The notes below the pieces were generated by a model. That model was given only the letters and a program-made list of their open reading frames with translations. It did not search any database and had not been told where the DNA came from. A program made the position numbers and the translations under genes. Shown here one piece after another: positions 16,206 through 24,225 of a stretch of DNA of 64,000 nt (positions are counted from its first letter, which is position 1; every line of letters begins with the position of its first letter). This DNA comes from 40CM-2-70-7 sp035505915 (GTDB taxonomy: Bacteria > Gemmatimonadota > Gemmatimonadetes > Gemmatimonadales > GWC2-71-9): positions 26,866-90,865 of the forward strand of contig DATJQI010000044.1 of assembly GCA_035505915.1 (NCBI GenBank), given 5' to 3'.

Positions 16206-16687
16206 CGCTTCCTCCAGGCTTCCAGGTTGCGCTCGATCTGTCCCGAGTGTTTTTCCAGGTGCTCGGCGTAGATCTGGAGCCACCGCTCCGCCGTGTACGG
16301 TCCCGATTCCGGGTGATGGCCGGCGCGCCGCCAGTCCTTCTCGGTCATCCGGCGGAGCAGGGGCACGGTGTGCGCCCGGACGGCGGCTACGGTGGCCAGC
16401 GCCGGCTCGACCGGGAGCGTGTGATAGTCCAGGGTCCGGGCCCAGTGGACCTGATCGTACGCCTGGATCCGGGCATCGTCTTCGGTGAGCAGGAAGCGGA
16501 CCCGCAGGGCCGCGTTGGCTTCGCTGTCCGCGCAGTGGACGATGATTTCGTGAGCCGACCAGCGGTCCGGACCCGGACGCCACTGCTTCGCGTCGGCCGG
16601 GACCTTCGCGTAGGCGGCGGCGAGCTTGGCGGGTCCGCGCTCGTAGCGGTCGATGAGGGCGCCGCGTTCGGCGGGAGTGAGGGGCAC
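16202..16687 (-). CDS. DinB-like putative metal-dependent hydrolase
   Basis: A 161-residue four-helix bundle of the DinB/YfiT superfamily. The three expected histidines are in SAHEIIVHCADSE (helix 2) and AEHLEKHSGQIERNLEAW (C-terminal helix), which is the usual H-x(n)-HxxxH arrangement. In other bacteria such proteins include bacillithiol or mycothiol transferases, of interest because a bacillithiol gene (bshB1) is in the window. The start GTG 16687 gives VPLTPAERGALIDRYERGPAKL; homologues commonly begin here. A second DinB-like protein is at 51647-52168. Confidence 0.82.
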   Translation of the reverse strand: MPLTPAERGALIDRYERGPAKLAAAYAKVPADAKQWRPGPDRWSAHEIIVHCADSEANAALRVRFLLTEDDARIQAYDQVHWARTLDYHTLPVEPALATVAAVRAHTVPLLRRMTEKDWRRAGHHPESGPYTAERWLQIYAEHLEKHSGQIERNLEAWRKR

Positions 16688-16722
16688 CGTCGCTCCGGGG
16701 TGGGGGGACGCCCGAAAGCTAA

Positions 16723-17193
16723 TCAGGGCTTCGGGCGGCCCGCCCAGAACTGGGCGGTCACGCCGGGGCGCACCTGCACGTCCACCGACTCGTCGAACAA
16801 GAGCGTCCCGTGCAGGGAGTCCCGGCCCCAGAACGCGACCGAGAGGCCGCCGAAGGGACCGAGGTCCTGGGGCCACCCGTACACCGTGGCGTGCTCGGGA
16901 ACGCCGAACCAGCTCACCGCCAGTGTTTCGCGGGGAACGGCGAACGTGAGGCGCCCGGAGAGATGGCACTCCTGGTTGAACATCACCGTGTCGGTATCGA
17001 GGGTGAGGGCGGCAAGACGGAACCGGTCTCCCATCTGGGTCAGGGTCAGGGAGTCCCCGCGGGCGACCACCCACCGGCCCACGTAGGGCTGGGAGTACCG
17101 CCGGATGTTCCGGAAGTCCGTGGTGCGGCAGGGAGAGGAGGGGCCGCACCCCGCCGTCACGGCGGCGAGCGCGAGGAGCGGCCAGCCTCTCAC
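16723..17193 (-). CDS. Hypothetical lipoprotein
   Basis: A 156-residue protein. The first residues, from GTG 17193, read VRGWPLLALAAVTAGCGPSS, a lipoprotein signal with lipobox TAGC. The mature part is beta-rich, with alternating strands (RWVVARGDSLTLTQMGDRFRLAAL, GRLTFAVPRETLAVSWFG, HGTLLFDESVDVQV), like a small periplasmic or outer-membrane beta sandwich or lipocalin-like fold. No known domain recognised. It is coupled to the small lipoprotein upstream by a GTGA overlap. Confidence 0.7.
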   Translation of the reverse strand: MRGWPLLALAAVTAGCGPSSPCRTTDFRNIRRYSQPYVGRWVVARGDSLTLTQMGDRFRLAALTLDTDTVMFNQECHLSGRLTFAVPRETLAVSWFGVPEHATVYGWPQDLGPFGGLSVAFWGRDSLHGTLLFDESVDVQVRPGVTAQFWAGRPKP

Positions 17194-17405
17194 TGCGCGG
17201 GAGTCGTGTCGGCCCGGACCCGCGCGCTCGTGGTGTCGGCCGCCCGCATCGCGGCCCCCACGGCGCCCGCCCCCGGCACGGACGACCGGGCCAGGATGCT
17301 GTCGTGCTGGCGCTCGGTCAGCGTGTCCCGCGCCGTGGTGTTCGAGGCCGCGCCGCCGCCGCACGCGGCGACGAGCAGGAGTCCCGCCAGGATCGACGTC
17401 TTCAT
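17190..17405 (-). CDS. Small hypothetical lipoprotein
   Basis: A 71-residue protein: MKTSILAGLLLVAAC is a clear lipoprotein signal (lipobox VAAC), followed by a short polar, probably disordered tail rich in Ala, Thr, Asp and Arg (TTARDTLTERQHDSILAR). ATG 17405 overlaps the stop of the aminotransferase gene (ATGA) and its own stop overlaps the GTG of the next gene, so it is embedded in a coupled run. Function unknown. Confidence 0.65.
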   Translation of the reverse strand: MKTSILAGLLLVAACGGGAASNTTARDTLTERQHDSILARSSVPGAGAVGAAMRAADTTSARVRADTTPAQ

Positions 17406-18694
17406 GCCGGCAGTCCTTTCTTCATCACGATTTCCATCGCGTCGCAGAAGCGGTCTATCTCCGCCAGCGTGGTATACACGTTGGGCGTGACCCGGATGCA
17501 GTGGAATTCGGGATGATTGATGGGCGTCACGATGACCCGGTGCTTGTCCCACAGGTACCCCACGACCTTGCCGACGTCGAGGGTCCCCGGCGTGAAGGAC
17601 GCCAGGCCGCAGGACTGCGCCGGATCGGTGGAGGTCAGGATCTTCACGCCCGGCAGGGCGCCCACGCGCTGGAACCACCGGTCGCGCAGAAAGCGCAGGC
17701 GCGCCGCCTTCCGCTCGGCCCCGATCTGCTGGTAGAACGTCACGGCTTCGGACACCGCGTTGTGATTGGCCGCCGGATGCGTGCCGATCTCTTCGAACTT
17801 CCGGATGTTGGCGTTCATCTCGGGCGGCGCCGCCATCAGCGGCCAGATCTTCTCGATCTTCTCCCGCCGGACGTAGAGGAACCCGGTGCCGATGGGCGCG
17901 GTGAGCCACTTGTGGAGGCTGGTGCCGTAGTAGTCGCAGTCCAGGTCGTCCCGGGTGAAGGGGAAGTGGGCGAACGCGTGCGCGCCGTCCACCACCACCT
18001 CGATCCCCTTCGGCCGCGCCAGCGCCATGATGCGCTTGATCGGGAAGATCTGGCCCGTGAGGTTCGTGATGTGGCAGACGTGAATCACTTTGGTCCTGGG
18101 GGTGATGGCCTGGGCGAAACGGTTCACCAGGTCGTCCAGCGACGGCGGCGGCACCGGGAACGGGATCTGCCTCAGCACGATGCCCTCGCGCCGCGCCCGC
18201 TGCTGCCACGTCGTGATCATCCGGGGATAGTCCTGCGTGGTGGTCAGGACTTCGTCGCCGGCCGAGAGCGGGAGCCCCTGCTGTACGATTTCGAGCGCCT
18301 CGCTGGCGTTGCGGGTGATGGCCATTTCTTCCGGATCGCAGCCGAACGTCGCCGCGAGCCGGGCGCGGACCGCCTCGATCTCGGGCTCGAGGACTCCCCA
18401 CATGTTCATGGCGGGGGCGTTGTTCGAGAACTCGATGTACCGGCGCAGCGCGTCCTGGACCACGCGGGGGCTCGGGGCGACGCCGCCGTTGTTCAAGTTC
18501 ACCAGTGACCGGTCCACGTCGAAGGCCTGCTGGATGGTGACCCAGAAGTCCTCGTCCGACGCCAGGTCGGCCGGCGTGCGCCCCGCCGCCCGGGGCATCA
18601 CCCGCGCCAGGTGGCGGAGACCGTCGTTCTTGAGGGCGGGGAGGGTGGCCGTGGCGGCCGAGAGGGAACGCAGGAAGTCGCGGCGTGACGACAC
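17402..18694 (-). CDS. Exported class V aminotransferase-fold enzyme
   Basis: A 430-residue fold-type I PLP enzyme of the class V aminotransferase/isopenicillin-N-epimerase type. The PLP lysine is in GTSLHKWLTAPIG, the aspartate pairing with the pyridine nitrogen is in VVVDGAHAFAHF, and VNLNNGGVAPSP and ITRNASEALEIVQQG are family landmarks. The N-terminus MSSRRDFLRSLSAATATLPAL is a twin-arginine signal (SRRDFLR), so the folded holoenzyme is probably exported by Tat. Start GTG 18694. It heads the run of minus-strand genes 12095-18694, downstream of the terminator at 18738-18766. Similar proteins in other genomes act on amino-acid-derived substrates, but the substrate here is unknown. Confidence 0.87.
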   Translation of the reverse strand: MSSRRDFLRSLSAATATLPALKNDGLRHLARVMPRAAGRTPADLASDEDFWVTIQQAFDVDRSLVNLNNGGVAPSPRVVQDALRRYIEFSNNAPAMNMWGVLEPEIEAVRARLAATFGCDPEEMAITRNASEALEIVQQGLPLSAGDEVLTTTQDYPRMITTWQQRARREGIVLRQIPFPVPPPSLDDLVNRFAQAITPRTKVIHVCHITNLTGQIFPIKRIMALARPKGIEVVVDGAHAFAHFPFTRDDLDCDYYGTSLHKWLTAPIGTGFLYVRREKIEKIWPLMAAPPEMNANIRKFEEIGTHPAANHNAVSEAVTFYQQIGAERKAARLRFLRDRWFQRVGALPGVKILTSTDPAQSCGLASFTPGTLDVGKVVGYLWDKHRVIVTPINHPEFHCIRVTPNVYTTLAEIDRFCDAMEIVMKKGLPA

Positions 18695-18737
18695 GGGACT
18701 CGCTCGGGGTGGAGATGGGACAGGAAATACAATGAAA

Positions 18738-18766
18738 ACCCCCGCCAGGCTAGGCCCGGCGGGGGT
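18738..18766 (-). terminator. Rho-independent terminator
   Basis: Perfect 9-bp stem ACCCCCGCC (18738-18746) / GGCGGGGGT (18758-18766) with an 11-nt loop. On the minus strand it is followed by TTTT (RNA U-run; plus strand AAAA before the stem). It lies 24 nt after the stop of the lipoprotein gene at 18791 and would end the long operon from 31474. Confidence 0.85.
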
Positions 18767-18790
18767 CTCGGTTCGCGCGGCGCGGGGACG

Positions 18791-19903
18791 CTACAGGCTG
18801 AGGATGACTCCGATGCCCGCGACGCCCACGAAGAGGCCGACGAAGTCGTTGAGCCACCCCAGCGCGTGGCCGACGATGTCGAACATCCGCAGGAGCAGCA
18901 CGGCGTTCGCCACGGTCAGCGGGTGCCCCTGCCCGTCCGTGACGGTCGGCGTGGAGCCGCGCAGGCCCACGGCGGTGATCACGGCGAACGTGCCGCCGTT
19001 CACCTTGACCGTTCCCTGCAGGCTCTCGGTCACGGCGTTGATGGCGCCCCCGCCGTCGATGGCGATGGACTGGGCCCCCACGGTGTAGGTGAAGGCCAGC
19101 GTCACGGCCGTCGAGGTATCCGACGTCTGCGTGATGCCGAACGTGAAGGTCAGGCTGAGCTGGTCGGTGGCGTCGGTGAAGGTCTCGCTGATCGAATAGC
19201 TGCCCTGCGCCAGGGCGTAGGCGATGTTGAAGTTGAGCGTGCGCACGGTGCTCCGGATGTAGCCGACGGCGCTCAGATTGAACGCGCTGACGGTGCCCGT
19301 GCCGCTGACGGTATAGTCCACGTAGGTGAACGTGTTGCTCGACACGATCACCTCGAGGCTCTGGGTGCCCGCCGTGCTCAGGTCCTTGAGATCGAGGTGG
19401 CCGACCTGCGTGAGGGGATACCCGATGTTCCCGGTCGAGTCGACCTCATAGAGCTCGAACCGGACGCCGTTGGACGGCGCCCCGGTGCTGTCCGGGTCGG
19501 GGACGTACCCGCCATCCGTCGAGTCCCAGACGTACGTGGTCCCGAGGACCGAGTCCGGGATGATCGATTCGACTCCCGCCATGTCGTGCGCCAGCACGCG
19601 CAGCGCGGCGCCCATCGCGGGCCCGGACAGCGGGCGGGGCGTCCGGGGCGCCGTCGCCTTGAGGAGATCCACGACGTGTCCGTAGGGAGCGGCCGGCCCC
19701 GGGCCCGTGAGCAGCGCGGTGACGGTGAGGAAGCTCTGGAACGCGGGCGTCGCGAACGTGCTGTCCACGCCGTTCAGTGAGGCGGTCGCGGCGCTTGGAT
19801 TGGAGATGGTGACCGGGCCGGTGGAAGAGCCCGTGTTGCTGCAGGCAGCGGCGGTGATCAGGAGGGCCGCGGCCCCCAGGAGACGGTGACGCGCTGTGAA
19901 CAT
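18791..19903 (-). CDS. Hypothetical exported lipoprotein
   Basis: A 370-residue protein. The signal RHRLLGAAALLITAAACSNTGSS has lipobox TAAAC. The mature part begins with a Ser/Thr/Gly linker and continues as a long beta-rich domain (LEVIVSSNTFTYVDYTVSG, SLTFTFGITQTSDTSTAVTLAFTYTVG). It ends in a hydrophobic helix (DFVGLFVGVAGIGVILSL), an unusual C-terminus that could be a membrane anchor. Start: two ATGs occur at 19909 and 19903. GGAGG sits directly against the first but 6 nt before the second, so 19903 is preferred. It lies 34 bp after mnmA in the same transcription unit and is followed by a terminator. No family recognised. Confidence 0.7.
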   Translation of the reverse strand: MFTARHRLLGAAALLITAAACSNTGSSTGPVTISNPSAATASLNGVDSTFATPAFQSFLTVTALLTGPGPAAPYGHVVDLLKATAPRTPRPLSGPAMGAALRVLAHDMAGVESIIPDSVLGTTYVWDSTDGGYVPDPDSTGAPSNGVRFELYEVDSTGNIGYPLTQVGHLDLKDLSTAGTQSLEVIVSSNTFTYVDYTVSGTGTVSAFNLSAVGYIRSTVRTLNFNIAYALAQGSYSISETFTDATDQLSLTFTFGITQTSDTSTAVTLAFTYTVGAQSIAIDGGGAINAVTESLQGTVKVNGGTFAVITAVGLRGSTPTVTDGQGHPLTVANAVLLLRMFDIVGHALGWLNDFVGLFVGVAGIGVILSL

Positions 19904-19937
19904 GCCCATCCTCCGATGAGAGATACTCCGACGAGCC

Positions 19938-21053
19938 CTAAGTATTCAGCACCGCGAGGCGGCGGCTCGGTGACGCAGCGCACCGGCCTTCCGGCAATCC
20001 GATCACGCCGCCGCCCAGGAGCCGTCCCCGGTCGTCATAGAGAGCCCCGGACTGCCCGGGGGTGATGGCGCGCACCGGCTCCTCCAGCGCGAGGGTCAGG
20101 CGTCCCGCGCGGGCTTCGAGAACCGTGGCCGGGGCCGCGGCGGCCCGGTAGCGGCATTGGACCCGGACCCGCTGGTCCGTCACGAGCGGGTCGGCGAGCC
20201 AGTTGATCTCCTCGAGCGTCACCCGATGGCCCAGGAGCGCGTCGGCGGGCCCCAGCACCACCTCCCGCGTCGCGGCGCGGATCTCGGTCACGAACATGGG
20301 GCGGGGGAAGCCGCCCGGCACGCCGCGTCGCTGGCCGACGGTGTAGCGGGCGAACCCCGCGTGGCGGCCCACCACCTGCCCGTCGGCGGTCACGAAATCC
20401 CCGGGGGCGAGCGCGGGCGCGTCCGCGGGAAGCCGGCGCTCGAGCACCTGCACGTAGTCGTCGTCGGGGACGAAGCAGATCTCGACCGATTCGGGCTTCT
20501 CGGCGGTGACCAGCCCCAGCTGCCGGGCCATCCGCCGCGTCTCGGCCTTGGTGAGCGCTCCCACCGGGGTGAGCATCCGGGCCACCACGCCGCGGTCGAT
20601 GCCCCAGAGGAAATAGGTCTGGTCCTTGGACGGGTCGAGCCCCCGGTACAGCTCGCCGTCCCGGGCCCGGGCGTAGTGTCCCGTGGCGAGGTACCGGCAG
20701 TCGAGGGCGTCGGCGTGACGGAGCAGGTCCCGGAACTTGGTGAAGGAATTGCAGCGGACGCAGGGAATGGGCGTGCGGCCCCGGGCGTACTCCGACACGA
20801 AGTTGCCGATCACGTCCCGGCCGAAGCGGTCTTCGAGGTTCAGGACGTAATGGGGAATGCCCAGCCGGTGGGCGACCAGCTTCGCGTCGGTGATGGAGTC
20901 GAGCGAGCAGCAGGGCCGGTCCGCGACCTCGTCGCCGTAGCAGAAGAGCTTCAGCGTGGCGCCGATGACGTCGTATCCCTGCTCGACCAGGAGCGCGGCG
21001 GCGACGGAGGAGTCCACGCCCCCCGACATCGCCACCAGCACCCGCTCAGCCAC
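19938..21053 (-). CDS. mnmA: tRNA-specific 2-thiouridylase MnmA
   Basis: A 371-residue MnmA. The ATP pyrophosphatase P-loop is AMSGGVDSSVAAALL. The two catalytic cysteines are in TPIPCVRCNSFTKF and ESVEICFVPDDDY. TGHYAR and KDQTYFLWGI are further signatures. It thiolates U34 of tRNA-Lys/Glu/Gln using persulfide sulfur. Start GTG 21053, overlapping the stop of the cysteine desulfurase gene by 8 bp. The NifS-MnmA pairing suggests direct sulfur transfer, as in the B. subtilis YrvO-MnmA pair, bypassing Tus relay proteins; that is inference from gene order. Confidence 0.95.
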   Translation of the reverse strand: MAERVLVAMSGGVDSSVAAALLVEQGYDVIGATLKLFCYGDEVADRPCCSLDSITDAKLVAHRLGIPHYVLNLEDRFGRDVIGNFVSEYARGRTPIPCVRCNSFTKFRDLLRHADALDCRYLATGHYARARDGELYRGLDPSKDQTYFLWGIDRGVVARMLTPVGALTKAETRRMARQLGLVTAEKPESVEICFVPDDDYVQVLERRLPADAPALAPGDFVTADGQVVGRHAGFARYTVGQRRGVPGGFPRPMFVTEIRAATREVVLGPADALLGHRVTLEEINWLADPLVTDQRVRVQCRYRAAAAPATVLEARAGRLTLALEEPVRAITPGQSGALYDDRGRLLGGGVIGLPEGRCAASPSRRLAVLNT

Positions 21054-22233
21054 GTCCCAGCGCCCCCGTCAGCGAGCGGACCTTGGCCACGACGCGGGGC
21101 ATGGTCTCGACCACGGCGTCCACGTCCGCGGGCGTCGACTCCCGGCCGAACGAGAACCGCAGGGCGGCGGTGCCGAGCTCGGCCGGGACGCCCATCGCCG
21201 TGAGGACGTGGGACGGCTCCACCGAGCCGGTGCTGCACGCGGAGCCGCCCGAGCAGGCGATGCCGGCGAGGTCCAGATGCATGAGCAGGGCTTCGCCGTC
21301 CGCGCCCGGAATGGAGAAGGAGGCCGTCTGCGGCGCGCGCGGGCCGCCCGCGCCGTTGACCACCGCGTCGGGGACCGCCGCCAGGAACCGGCGCTCCAGG
21401 TCTTCGCGGAGCGCGGACACCCGTGCCGCCGTCGCCGCCTGCTCGGCGGCCGCCAGCTCCGCGGCGCGGCCCAGGGCCACGATCCCGGGGACGTTCTCGG
21501 TCCCGGGCCGGATGCCGAACTGCTGGCCGCCGCCGTGAATGATGGCCTCGAGCGCGTGCCGGTCCCGCACGATCAGGGCGCCGATCCCCTTGGGGGCGCC
21601 GATCTTGTGGCCGGAGATGGTGAGGAAGGTGCAGGGGACGTCCTGAAGGTCGACCGGGATCTTGCCGAAGGCCTGGACCGCGTCCGAGTGAAACGCCGTC
21701 TTGGCGTCCCGACATCGGGCGGCGAGGGCCGGCACCGGCTGGACCGTGCCGACCTCGTTGTTCACCCACATCACGCTCACCACGGCCACCCCGCCCGCGA
21801 GCGCCGCGGCCACCGCGTCGTCGACCACCACGCCGTCGCGATCCACCGGGAGGATGATCTCCTCCCCGCCGAGGTGCTTCACGGCGTGTGCGGCGGCGAG
21901 GATCGCCTTGTGCTCGGTGGCCGAGACGGCCACCCGGAAGGGGCCGCCGTGGTCCCGGGCGGCCAGCGCCGACCCGATGATCGCGAGGTTGTCCGCCTCG
22001 GTGCCCCCCGAGGTGAAGATCACCTGGTTGGGCTCCACCCGGAGCGCCGCGGCGACCTGCCGCTTCGCCTGCTCCACGCCGGCCCGCGCCGCGCGCCCCA
22101 CCCGGTGCGCGGATGAGGGGTTCCCGAACGCCTCCGCCCCCAGATACGGGAGCATCGCCTCGAGCACCTCGGGACGGACCGGGGTGGTGGCGGCGTGATC
22201 GAGATAGACGGTGCGCTTCGGCGCGGGGGCCAT
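21046..22233 (-). CDS. Cysteine desulfurase (NifS/IscS family)
   Basis: A 395-residue PLP enzyme producing protein-bound persulfide from cysteine. VYLDHAATTPVRPEV is the standard N-terminus, the PLP lysine is in ISGHKIGAPKG, and the catalytic cysteine is in the loop ACSGGSACSTGS. RPGTENVPGIVALG is also diagnostic. Start ATG 22233 is chosen over a TTG 9 nt upstream because it gives the usual length and is preceded by TAAATT at a 7-nt spacing. No Shine-Dalgarno is present. It is followed by mnmA with an 8-bp overlap, so it is likely the sulfur donor for tRNA thiolation. Confidence 0.95.
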   Translation of the reverse strand: MAPAPKRTVYLDHAATTPVRPEVLEAMLPYLGAEAFGNPSSAHRVGRAARAGVEQAKRQVAAALRVEPNQVIFTSGGTEADNLAIIGSALAARDHGGPFRVAVSATEHKAILAAAHAVKHLGGEEIILPVDRDGVVVDDAVAAALAGGVAVVSVMWVNNEVGTVQPVPALAARCRDAKTAFHSDAVQAFGKIPVDLQDVPCTFLTISGHKIGAPKGIGALIVRDRHALEAIIHGGGQQFGIRPGTENVPGIVALGRAAELAAAEQAATAARVSALREDLERRFLAAVPDAVVNGAGGPRAPQTASFSIPGADGEALLMHLDLAGIACSGGSACSTGSVEPSHVLTAMGVPAELGTAALRFSFGRESTPADVDAVVETMPRVVAKVRSLTGALGRG

Positions 22234-22240
22234 GGCGGGC

Positions 22241-22246
22241 AATTTA
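22241..22246 (-). promoter_or_regulatory. Possible internal leaderless -10 of the cysteine desulfurase gene
   Basis: TAAATT on the minus strand, 7 nt before the ATG at 22233. A TTGGCG lies 18 nt upstream of it in the end of bshB1. The start codon has no Shine-Dalgarno (gcccgcc). Confidence 0.4.
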
Positions 22247-22250
22247 CCGA

Positions 22251-22970
22251 CTAGAGGGACTGCACGCCAAGCCGGAGCACGTCGTCGACCTGGACGGTCT
22301 CGTGCGTGAAGAAGGGCTCGCCGTAGGGCCGGCGGATGAGGGAGCCGTAGTGGGCCGACTGGATGCGGATGAGGTCGTACAGATCCTGGCCGGTGGGAAA
22401 GATCTCACCCGCGGCCTGGGCGCCGTCGAACTGGGATGCGTAACAGCGCACGGCCCGCATCTTCTGGTCGAAAACATCCGAGATGTCCACCACGAAGGAG
22501 GGCTTCACCGGGTCTTCCCGGTACGCGAGGGCGTACAGGATCTTGAACGGGCGGTGGGGCTCGCCGCCGGCGGGATATTTCGCGAGCCCGGCCAGGTAGC
22601 ACGCGTCCCGCGCCAGCTCCGACGCGATCCGGTGGTCGGGATGGCGTCCCACGGGGAAGGGGAGGATCACGACGCGCGGCCGGGTCCGCCGGATCAGCTC
22701 CACCACCACCTTCCGGGAGGCTTCGTCGTTCTGCAGGTGCGCGTCCGGGAGTCCGGCGTTGAGCCGGACACTGGCCCCCAGCACGTCCGCCGCCCGCGCG
22801 GCTTCGGCGGCGCGGGTGCCGGCGTCCCCGCGCGTCCCCGACTCCCCCTGCGTCAGGTCCACGATGCCCACGCGCGCGGTCCGCGCCGCCTTGGCCACGG
22901 TCCCGCCGCACGTGAGCTCCACGTCGTCCCGGTGCGCGGCGATGGCGAGGAGATCGACGGTGTCGGTCAT
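22251..22970 (-). CDS. bshB1: Bacillithiol biosynthesis deacetylase BshB1
   Basis: A 239-residue PIG-L/LmbE-type zinc deacetylase. Zinc ligands are in AAHRDDVEL (AHxDD) and RHPDHR (HPDH). VDLTQGESGTRGD and LNAGLPDAHL are the BshB1-specific segments, distinguishing it from generic LmbE proteins. It removes acetyl from GlcNAc-malate in bacillithiol synthesis. The bshA and bshC partners are not in the window. A TACTTT lies 6 nt before the ATG, with no Shine-Dalgarno (tcccccATG), suggesting an internal leaderless start. It sits 13 bp after a MacB-type permease and before a cysteine desulfurase, a thiol/sulfur neighbourhood. Confidence 0.88.
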   Translation of the reverse strand: MTDTVDLLAIAAHRDDVELTCGGTVAKAARTARVGIVDLTQGESGTRGDAGTRAAEAARAADVLGASVRLNAGLPDAHLQNDEASRKVVVELIRRTRPRVVILPFPVGRHPDHRIASELARDACYLAGLAKYPAGGEPHRPFKILYALAYREDPVKPSFVVDISDVFDQKMRAVRCYASQFDGAQAAGEIFPTGQDLYDLIRIQSAHYGSLIRRPYGEPFFTHETVQVDDVLRLGVQSL

Positions 22971-22983
22971 GGGGGAAAAGTAG

Positions 22984-24225
22984 CTATTCGTACCTCAGCG
23001 CCTCAACCGGATCGAGCTTCGCCGCCCGCTGGGCGGGGAGCACTCCGAAGACCAGCCCGATCAGCACCGAGACCAGGCAGGCCACGGCCGCGCTCCAGAT
23101 CGGCACGCCCGAGTCGAAGTGCATGATCATCTTGATGCCCTGGCCGAAGATCAGCCCGATCACGATCCCGATGAGCCCGCCCACGAGGGTCAGCGTCGAG
23201 GCCTCGATCAGGAACTGCCAGAGGATCTCGCGCCGGGTGGCGCCCAGCGCCTTCCGGACGCCGATCTCGCGGGTCCGGTCGGTGACCGACACCATCATGA
23301 TCGCCATCACGCCGATGCCGCCGACCATCAGCGCCACGCTCGAGAGCGCCACCATGACGCCGAAGAAGGTGCTGGTCAGCCCGTTGAAGATGTCGAGGAT
23401 CTGGTCCTGGGTGATCAGGTCGAAGGAATTGGGCGCTCCCGGTCCGAGGCCGCGCGAGCGGCGCAGGGCCAGGGTGACGGCGTCCTCCGCCTGGGTGACG
23501 GTCACGTGCTCGACGGGCTTCACGATGATCCACAGGGCGTTGGTCTCGTCGTAGCGGAAGAACCGCCGCGCGGCCTGGAAGGGCATGATGGCCCCGATCT
23601 CCTGCGACGGCGGCTGGAAGATGTTCGCGGGGTTCTGATACAGCCCCACCACCTGGAGCGAGTTGCCGCCGATGCGGACGTACCGGCCGATGGGGTCGAG
23701 CCGGCCGAAGAGCTTGTCGGCCGGTCCCCGTTCCAGCACCACCACGGGCGCGCCGCTCGCTTCCTCGGACGGGGTGAAGAACCGGCCGGCCAGGAGCTCG
23801 CCGCCCTGGATCTCCATGTAGTGGCTGTCGGCCCCGAACTCCGTCATGAGCTGGGTGCGCGTCCCCTGGAACTCCATCTTCTCGAAGAGCTGCACCCACA
23901 TCCCGGCGTACTCGATTTCCGGGAGCCCCGCGATCAGCTTCGCCTCGGCGGGCTTCAGCACCGGCCGGATGCGCACTTCTTTCGGAAGCTGGTCGGGATT
24001 GAGCGGGGTCTGAGAGAAGAACCGCATCACGTAGAACGTGGTCGGCCCGGCGACCTCGATGGTGTTGATGATCTGGTCCCGGATGCCCTGCACGATGGAC
24101 GCCATCCCCATGACGGTCGCGACGCCGATCACGACGCCCAGGACGGTGAGGCCCGAGCGGAGCTTGTTGGTCCGCAGCTGGTCGAGGGCGATCTGCCACC
24201 CTTCGGTGAGGGTGTGGAACCTCAT
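22984..24225 (-). CDS. MacB-type ABC permease, type A copy 2
   Basis: A 413-residue MacB/FtsX-superfamily permease. One N-terminal helix (RSGLTVLGVVIGVATVMGMASIVQG), a large periplasmic MacB-PCD domain (about 45-285), then three C-terminal helices with the hallmark DRTREIGVRKALGATRREILWQFLIEA and ending LDPVEALRYE. It shares this C-terminus nearly exactly with the permease at 25497-26732 (type A). ATG 24225 overlaps the previous permease stop by 4 bp. It has no ATPase domain, so it must rely on the ATPase at 27975-28706. Exported substrate unknown. Confidence 0.9.
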   Translation of the reverse strand: MRFHTLTEGWQIALDQLRTNKLRSGLTVLGVVIGVATVMGMASIVQGIRDQIINTIEVAGPTTFYVMRFFSQTPLNPDQLPKEVRIRPVLKPAEAKLIAGLPEIEYAGMWVQLFEKMEFQGTRTQLMTEFGADSHYMEIQGGELLAGRFFTPSEEASGAPVVVLERGPADKLFGRLDPIGRYVRIGGNSLQVVGLYQNPANIFQPPSQEIGAIMPFQAARRFFRYDETNALWIIVKPVEHVTVTQAEDAVTLALRRSRGLGPGAPNSFDLITQDQILDIFNGLTSTFFGVMVALSSVALMVGGIGVMAIMMVSVTDRTREIGVRKALGATRREILWQFLIEASTLTLVGGLIGIVIGLIFGQGIKMIMHFDSGVPIWSAAVACLVSVLIGLVFGVLPAQRAAKLDPVEALRYE

